Below, one piece after another: positions 60,208 through 64,000 of a DNA stretch of 64,000 bases. The stretch is taken from contig NZ_JAKSYD010000289.1 in the NCBI RefSeq assembly GCF_022829605.1, positions 117,112 through 181,111 of the forward strand, written 5' to 3'. A program made the translations under genes and the position numbers. Position 1 is the stretch's first letter, and each line of letters opens with the position of its first letter. This stretch comes from Methylobacterium sp. E-065. Its GTDB lineage: Bacteria; Pseudomonadota; Alphaproteobacteria; Rhizobiales; Beijerinckiaceae. The notes under the pieces are model-generated. The model worked only from the letters and a program-made list of their open reading frames with translations. It did no database searches and was not told where the DNA came from.

Positions 60208-60586
60208 GGTTATCCAGTCTAAATCTCGGCTCAGCGATTTGCTGCGCTGGGAAAGTCGGGGTCCGGGTGATCTCGATAACGCGATGAGGCGCCTCTCGCG
60301 GCGCCATGGTGTCGAATATGGCACCTTGTGGTCGCTCCGGTATCGAACGCCGAAGCGGATCTGGGCCGATGTCTACACCGCGATCGCGGACGCCTACGCC
60401 AACGAGATAGAACGCCAGCGGGGGAAACTCGACGATGCCGCGACCGCCGCCGAACCGATCCTCGGGGCTGATCGGCCTTCTGTGCGCGCGGCTCGTGCTC
60501 TTTCTGGACGTCCAGAGGGAGCGCCTACGCCGCTGGTGGACGCGGAGCGGCAACGATTGAGCGACAGCCGGGACTCCCAGCTCTGA
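60194..60586 (+). CDS. Hypothetical prophage protein, helical
   Basis: 130 residues from ATG 60194; ATG 60164 is possible. Helical, basic N-terminus with SRLSDLLRWESRGPGDLDNA and ADVYTAIADAYANEIERQR. No domain recognised. Confidence 0.55.
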   Translation: MATAEVIQSKSRLSDLLRWESRGPGDLDNAMRRLSRRHGVEYGTLWSLRYRTPKRIWADVYTAIADAYANEIERQRGKLDDAATAAEPILGADRPSVRAARALSGRPEGAPTPLVDAERQRLSDSRDSQL

Positions 60587-60631
60587 CACGCACCGCCCAC
60601 GCGGGGCGTGTCCGCGCATCTGGAGGACATC

Positions 60632-60910
60632 ATGGCCACCGTCGAACTCGGGCAGACCGTCAAGGATGTGATCACCGGCTACGAGGGTATCGCCGTCAGC
60701 ATCACGGAATACCTGCACGCCTGCCGCCGCATCGTGGTCCAGAGCCGCGAGCTGAAGGACGGCAAGCCGGTCGAGGATCAGGTCTTCGACGAGCAGCGCC
60801 TCGTAGTGCTCGCTGTGCCGAACATCCTCGAAGAGGCCCCCCTCACCAACGAGCCGGGCGGCGAGCGCCTCGTACCGCGGCAGCCGGCCGTGCCTTTCCG
60901 CTCTCTCTGA
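60632..60910 (+). CDS. Hypothetical prophage protein
   Basis: 92 residues from ATG 60632, with GGAGG upstream. TVKDVITGYEGIAVSITEYLHACRRIVV looks like an SH3-type barrel seen in small phage proteins. Function unknown. Confidence 0.63.
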   Translation: MATVELGQTVKDVITGYEGIAVSITEYLHACRRIVVQSRELKDGKPVEDQVFDEQRLVVLAVPNILEEAPLTNEPGGERLVPRQPAVPFRSL

Positions 60911-60958
60911 GCGCAGCGCCGCACCCCTTCCCCACCGCTCTGTTCCCAGGAGAGCACC

Positions 60959-61414
60959 ATGTCCGACGAGACTTACGACCTGACGCCCGGCATCGACACG
61001 GCGATCGACTACACGGTCAACATCGTCGCGAATTACGTCCGGACGCACCACGTGCCGCCGAACGAGCTGCCGGAGCTGATCGCCTCGATGCACGCCGCGA
61101 TCGCCGGCTTGGGCCGGGCCGCTGTGCCGGTTGAGGCCGCCGCGGAATCGCTGACCCCGGCGCAGATCCGCAAGTCCATCACGCCGGACGCGCTGATCAG
61201 CTTCATCGACGGCCGCCCGTACAAGACCTTGAAGCGGCACCTCACGCGCCACGGGCTCGACCCGAAGTCCTACCGAGACCGGTTCGGCCTCGGCGCCGAC
61301 TACCCGATGACCGCGCCGTCCTACTCCGCTCAGCGCTCTGCCCTGGCGAAAAGCCTCGGCCTCGGCGTGGTCGGCGGCCAGATCGGCCGCGCTCCGCTCG
61401 CCGCCGTCGCCTGA
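60959..61414 (+). CDS. MucR/Ros-family regulator lacking the first zinc Cys
   Basis: 151 residues from ATG 60959, with AGGAG upstream. SLTPAQIRKSITPDALISF, DGRPYKTLKRHLTRHGLDP and GADYPMTAPSYSAQRSALAK follow the MucR pattern. The Cys normally before EDGK is Ser/Phe here, so the zinc finger is of the no-Cys type found in some alphaproteobacterial homologues. MucR proteins bind AT-rich DNA; a prophage copy could reset host or phage transcription. Confidence 0.85.
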   Translation: MSDETYDLTPGIDTAIDYTVNIVANYVRTHHVPPNELPELIASMHAAIAGLGRAAVPVEAAAESLTPAQIRKSITPDALISFIDGRPYKTLKRHLTRHGLDPKSYRDRFGLGADYPMTAPSYSAQRSALAKSLGLGVVGGQIGRAPLAAVA

Positions 61415-61467
61415 TCCCACCCGCAACCGCCCGGCCCGGCGCGCGGGCCTGATCACAGGAGAGCATG

Positions 61468-61965
61468 ATGACCGCCGCTCAGCACGGAAACGGCTTCGAT
61501 CCGAAGCGCACCAAGGAATGCGTCGATCGGATCGAGGCGATCGCGGTGAAGAAAGAGGCCGCGCACATGGCTTACATGCGCGAGTGCTCGGTTTTCTCCG
61601 AGGACACGAAAGCCGTTTACGACGAGGCCAAGACCGCCTGGGGCATCCCGAAGCGGGCCTTAAAGACGGTCATCAAGGTGCGGGCAACCGAGCGGAAGCT
61701 CGAGGCGATGCGCGAGGACCTGGAGACCGAGGACCAGGAGAGCTTCGACCAGATCCGGCACGCGCTCGGCGATCTCGCAGACACGCCGCTCGGCGGCGCC
61801 GCGCTCGCAGGCAAAGAGGACGTCGAGGACGACGTCCGCTCGCCCGCACAGAAGCGACGGGAGCGGGAGCGCAAGGACCGGGATGCTGCGCTCGACGCGG
61901 CTTCGATCGGCGGTTCCGGGAACGGCGCCGAGACGCTGGCCACCGGCCTCCGCGCGCTGAACTGA
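61468..61965 (+). CDS. GapR/DUF2312-like protein
   Basis: 165 residues. CVDRIEAIAVKKEAAHMAYMRE and DTKAVYDEAKTAWGIPKRALKTVIKVRATERK match the helical core of GapR/DUF2312, a DNA-bridging protein that tracks overtwisted DNA. The C-terminal third is Arg/Asp-rich and less conserved. Possibly supports phage replication. Confidence 0.68.
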   Translation: MTAAQHGNGFDPKRTKECVDRIEAIAVKKEAAHMAYMRECSVFSEDTKAVYDEAKTAWGIPKRALKTVIKVRATERKLEAMREDLETEDQESFDQIRHALGDLADTPLGGAALAGKEDVEDDVRSPAQKRRERERKDRDAALDAASIGGSGNGAETLATGLRALN

Positions 61966-61975
61966 GCCCTCGATC

Positions 61976-62533
61976 ATGGCCTACACCGGCATCGTCATGG
62001 GCCTCGACCTCGCCAGCAACTCTGGCGTCGGCGAGGGCCGCCCGGGGCAGACCCCGCGCCTCTACGACGTCGCGCTCCGCAAGGAAGGCGACGACTTCGA
62101 GGATACCTGGGGTCGTGCCTGCGGCTGGATTGCCGATCGGCTCTACGCCGAGCGCGATGCCGTGGCGGCCGGCGATTTCCGCATCATCGTCGAGGCGCCG
62201 ATCATGACCGGGATGGGCGGCAAGACGAACGCCGATTCCCTGCTGATCACCAAGGGCCTCTGGGCTTCGATTACCGGTTTCGCTCGGGCCCGCCGCGTGA
62301 TGGTCAAGCGCGTGGCCGTCTCGACGGTTCGCAAGGCCTTCCTGGGTCGGGGCGACATGCCCGGTGACGCAGCCAAGCGCGAGGCTCGAAAGGTTTGCCG
62401 GGCGCTGGGCTGGGACCCGTCGAGCCTCGACGCGGCCGATGCCGGCGCGCTCTGGTGGTACGGCTGCAATCTCTGGGCGCCTGACGCCACGCCGCCGGTG
62501 CATCCGTTCCTTCTGAAGCGGGGCACGGCATGA
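61976..62533 (+). CDS. RuvC-like Holliday-junction resolvase/nuclease
   Basis: 185 residues. The acidic residues of the RNase H-like fold are seen in MGLDLASNSG, IIVEAPIM and DAADAGALWW. Phage RuvC-type enzymes cut branched DNA before packaging or recombination. Four-base overlap with the next gene. Confidence 0.8.
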   Translation: MAYTGIVMGLDLASNSGVGEGRPGQTPRLYDVALRKEGDDFEDTWGRACGWIADRLYAERDAVAAGDFRIIVEAPIMTGMGGKTNADSLLITKGLWASITGFARARRVMVKRVAVSTVRKAFLGRGDMPGDAAKREARKVCRALGWDPSSLDAADAGALWWYGCNLWAPDATPPVHPFLLKRGTA

Positions 62534-63228
62534 TTCCGGCCGGCCACACCGCTGTCATGGCGTCCAGGCGCGAGCCGCCGGACAGCCTCGACTTCTTCCC
62601 GACGCCGCCTTGGGCCACGCGGGCGCTGTGCGAGCATGTGCTGCCGCACATCGGCCTGCAGCAGGATATGCAGTTCACCGCCTGCTGGGATCCGGCATGC
62701 GGCGAGGGCCACCTGTTCGAGGTTCTCTTGGAGTACTTCGGCGGCGGCGGCTGGGGCTTCGACATCTTCGACTACGGGCGCGGCTACCGGGTCGAGGACT
62801 TCCTCGACGACCGCACCGTGATCGGCTCGCCGCCGGATGGGATGGCGCCCGAGTTCATCATCACCAACCCGCCGTTCAGGCCGGCAACCGCCTTCACCTT
62901 GCGCGCGCTGACGCTGGCGCCCGTCGTTGCGATGCTGCTGCGCACCGTGTGGGTCGAGGGCGTCGAGCGCTACGAGACGCTGTTCCGTGATCGGCCGCCG
63001 ACGCTGTTCGCGCCGTTCGTCGAGCGCGTGCCGATGACGAAGGGCCGATGGGACCCGGAAGCGGGCACGGCCACCTCCTACGCGTGGTTCGTGTGGGTGC
63101 GCGGGCGCGCCCCGCTTGCACCGTTCTGGATCCCACCCGGCTGTCGCAAGGCGCTGACCCGCCCAGACGACGCCGCGCGCTTCGGCGTGCAGGCGCCCTC
63201 ACCGCTCTTCGACGGAGCGGCGGCATGA
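62530..63228 (+). CDS. Adenine-specific DNA methyltransferase-like protein
   Basis: 232 residues. SAM-binding DPACGEGHLFEVL (motif I) and the catalytic ITNPPF (motif IV) are clear. The order I then IV fits a gamma-type amino-methyltransferase, here without a specificity domain and shorter than most. No restriction partner is seen; it may protect phage DNA. Confidence 0.82.
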   Translation: MIPAGHTAVMASRREPPDSLDFFPTPPWATRALCEHVLPHIGLQQDMQFTACWDPACGEGHLFEVLLEYFGGGGWGFDIFDYGRGYRVEDFLDDRTVIGSPPDGMAPEFIITNPPFRPATAFTLRALTLAPVVAMLLRTVWVEGVERYETLFRDRPPTLFAPFVERVPMTKGRWDPEAGTATSYAWFVWVRGRAPLAPFWIPPGCRKALTRPDDAARFGVQAPSPLFDGAAA

Positions 63229-63425
63229 CTTGGGTCATCATTCGAGACGCCGCGATCGTCTACCGCGGGGCCTACAGCCAGTGCCTGGACGTGGCTGAGA
63301 CCTACCAGCTCGCGGCCCAGGCCTTTCATCCAGACGGCACCGAGCTTCCGCCCCGCTTTGCGCCGGGCGTCCACCTGCTGCCCGAGGAAATGCTCCCGGT
63401 CCGATTCCGGCGGAGGGCTGCCTGA
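63225..63425 (+). CDS. Hypothetical prophage protein
   Basis: 66 residues starting in the ATGA overlap with the methyltransferase gene. Mixed, with PEEMLPVRFRRRAA at the end. Function unknown. Confidence 0.55.
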   Translation: MTWVIIRDAAIVYRGAYSQCLDVAETYQLAAQAFHPDGTELPPRFAPGVHLLPEEMLPVRFRRRAA

Positions 63426-63700
63426 TGAGCCTCATGGATCGCCTACGCGAGCTGTTTGGGCGCCAGGCGGCGCACCGCAGCATGCTGCTCCAGCGGTACG
63501 TCGATCTGCATCGCGCCGCCGCCGCCAGCGAGGATCCGGCACTGCACGAGCAGGCCGCGCAGGCCTATCGCGCCTACCACCGATCGTACCTCACCGACCC
63601 AGAGCGCCGCCTGATGGTGGCGGATGAAGAGATAGCTCGGCTGCTGGCCGAGAACGCGAGCCTTCGCGCCCGCTGCTGCACCTGCGGAGGCGTGTCGTGA
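63425..63700 (+). CDS. Hypothetical prophage protein with Cys-rich tail
   Basis: 91 residues from ATG 63425. Helical (HRSMLLQRYVDLHRAAAAS ... LMVADEEIARLLAENASLRA), ending CCTCGG, a possible zinc ligand set. Function unknown. Confidence 0.55.
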   Translation: MSLMDRLRELFGRQAAHRSMLLQRYVDLHRAAAASEDPALHEQAAQAYRAYHRSYLTDPERRLMVADEEIARLLAENASLRARCCTCGGVS

Positions 63701-63860
63701 AGGGCGAGTTCTACAAGATGGATTTCCGTGCCTGGAACGTCGGCACGATCGAGCTGACGCTCGAACAGGAGGCGGCGTACCTGCGGCTCTGCCACGCGAT
63801 GTACGACGTTGGCGGGCCGGTCCCGAACTCGACCCGGTTCCTCCAGAGCATCTTCCGGTG
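63697..63860 (+). pseudogene. DUF1376 (YdaU-type) phage replication gene, cut by an insertion
   Basis: From GTG 63697, KGEFYKMDFRAWNVGTIELT and EAAYLRLCHAMYDVGGPVPN are the start of a DUF1376 replication-initiator-like protein. After FLQSIFRC the family sequence stops abruptly at 63860, where an IS-like end begins; the remaining ORF to 63948 is insertion sequence. Loss of this gene likely disables phage replication. Confidence 0.75.
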
Positions 63861-64000
63861 TGTCAAAAGGCGTTGGAATGGGACCCCGGATCGGCGTGCA
63901 ATTGGGACCCCTTCGCAAGCTGGGTACGGTACGGTGCGGCTGAGCTGATCCGACGTCCAGCTTTGGCGTCGTAGGCGCTGGCCTCAGGCGCGGTTCTTGA
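63861..64000. mobile_element. IS21-like element, left end only
   Basis: Begins TGTCAAAAGGCGTT and contains two spaced GGGACCCC-type direct repeats (63879-63886 GGACCCCG; 63904-63911 GGGACCCC), the terminal organisation of IS21 family elements. Transposase genes are beyond the window, so family assignment rests on the end sequence. Confidence 0.55.

Noticed and set aside
59825..61456. 543-residue minus-strand frame over the rightward phage genes
   Set aside because: Covers several genes including the MucR-like one; Arg/His-rich with no domain.
1..64000. CRISPR arrays, rRNA operons, riboswitches
   Set aside because: No regularly spaced repeats, no rRNA sequence and no known riboswitch core was seen.

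Overview
The window looks like a chromosome segment of a pigmented methylotroph-type alphaproteobacterium, most likely Methylobacterium or a close relative. Supporting signs are the very high GC content, several PAS/LOV hybrid histidine kinases with the GG(V/L)AHDFNN H-box, a cytochrome bo-type quinol oxidase operon, a MucR-type regulator, and many GTG/TTG starts. No species can be named from sequence alone.

Layout. (1) 1-7.1 kb: signalling genes. A LOV/multi-PAS sensor kinase is broken by two stops and a 17-bp tandem duplication but keeps an open kinase/receiver half. It is followed by a small PAS protein, a hybrid kinase and a 5'-truncated MarR remnant. (2) 7.3-23.6 kb: a sugar/aldonate oxidation and respiration block. 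It holds two SMP-30 lactonases, a cupin, DoxX, two GMC flavoprotein dehydrogenases (one paired with a gluconate-2-dehydrogenase subunit-3 protein), a GH15 hydrolase, a pyruvate-oxidase-like TPP enzyme and cyoABCD. The inferred logic is sugar to lactone to aldonate to keto-acid, with electrons passed to quinone and then to the oxidase. (3) 23.6-25.6 kb: an SDR and a DUF6629 membrane protein. (4) 25.6-32.1 kb: a patchy, locally AT-richer accessory segment with a DUF6641 protein, several unknown genes, a DnaQ-like exonuclease with an altered catalytic motif, and a rolling-circle (HUH) Rep-like protein. (5) 32.1-41.6 kb: ordinary chromosomal genes (argC, SDR, MmyB-type regulator, a second hybrid kinase preceded by a lone ParD-type antitoxin, a ccdA/thioredoxin/pentapeptide operon in which ccdA has an amber codon, and a Crp/Fnr regulator). 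These are separated by copies of a short intergenic repeat. (6) 41.7-45.2 kb: a family-B DNA polymerase of the protein-primed/pipolin-like type, split by one in-frame TAA, with a small upstream partner gene and a 240-bp run of tandem stem-loops. (7) 45.25-64 kb: a prophage. It begins at the 3' half of a tRNA(CAU) gene fused to an integrase gene, then carries a leftward early operon (HNH, SLOG, Sak4-like ATPase plus PD-(D/E)XK exonuclease), a CI (S24)/Cro switch with four matching operators, and rightward genes (MucR-like, GapR-like, RuvC-like, adenine methyltransferase). A DUF1376 replication gene is cut by an IS21-like end that leaves the window.

The most unusual features are the DNA polymerase locus with its hairpin array, the tRNA half whose 5' half is missing (suggesting two elements stacked at one attachment site), the symmetric 24-bp-spaced operator pairs of the prophage switch, and a recurring pattern of nonsense codons that could each come from one C-to-T (or G-to-A) change.
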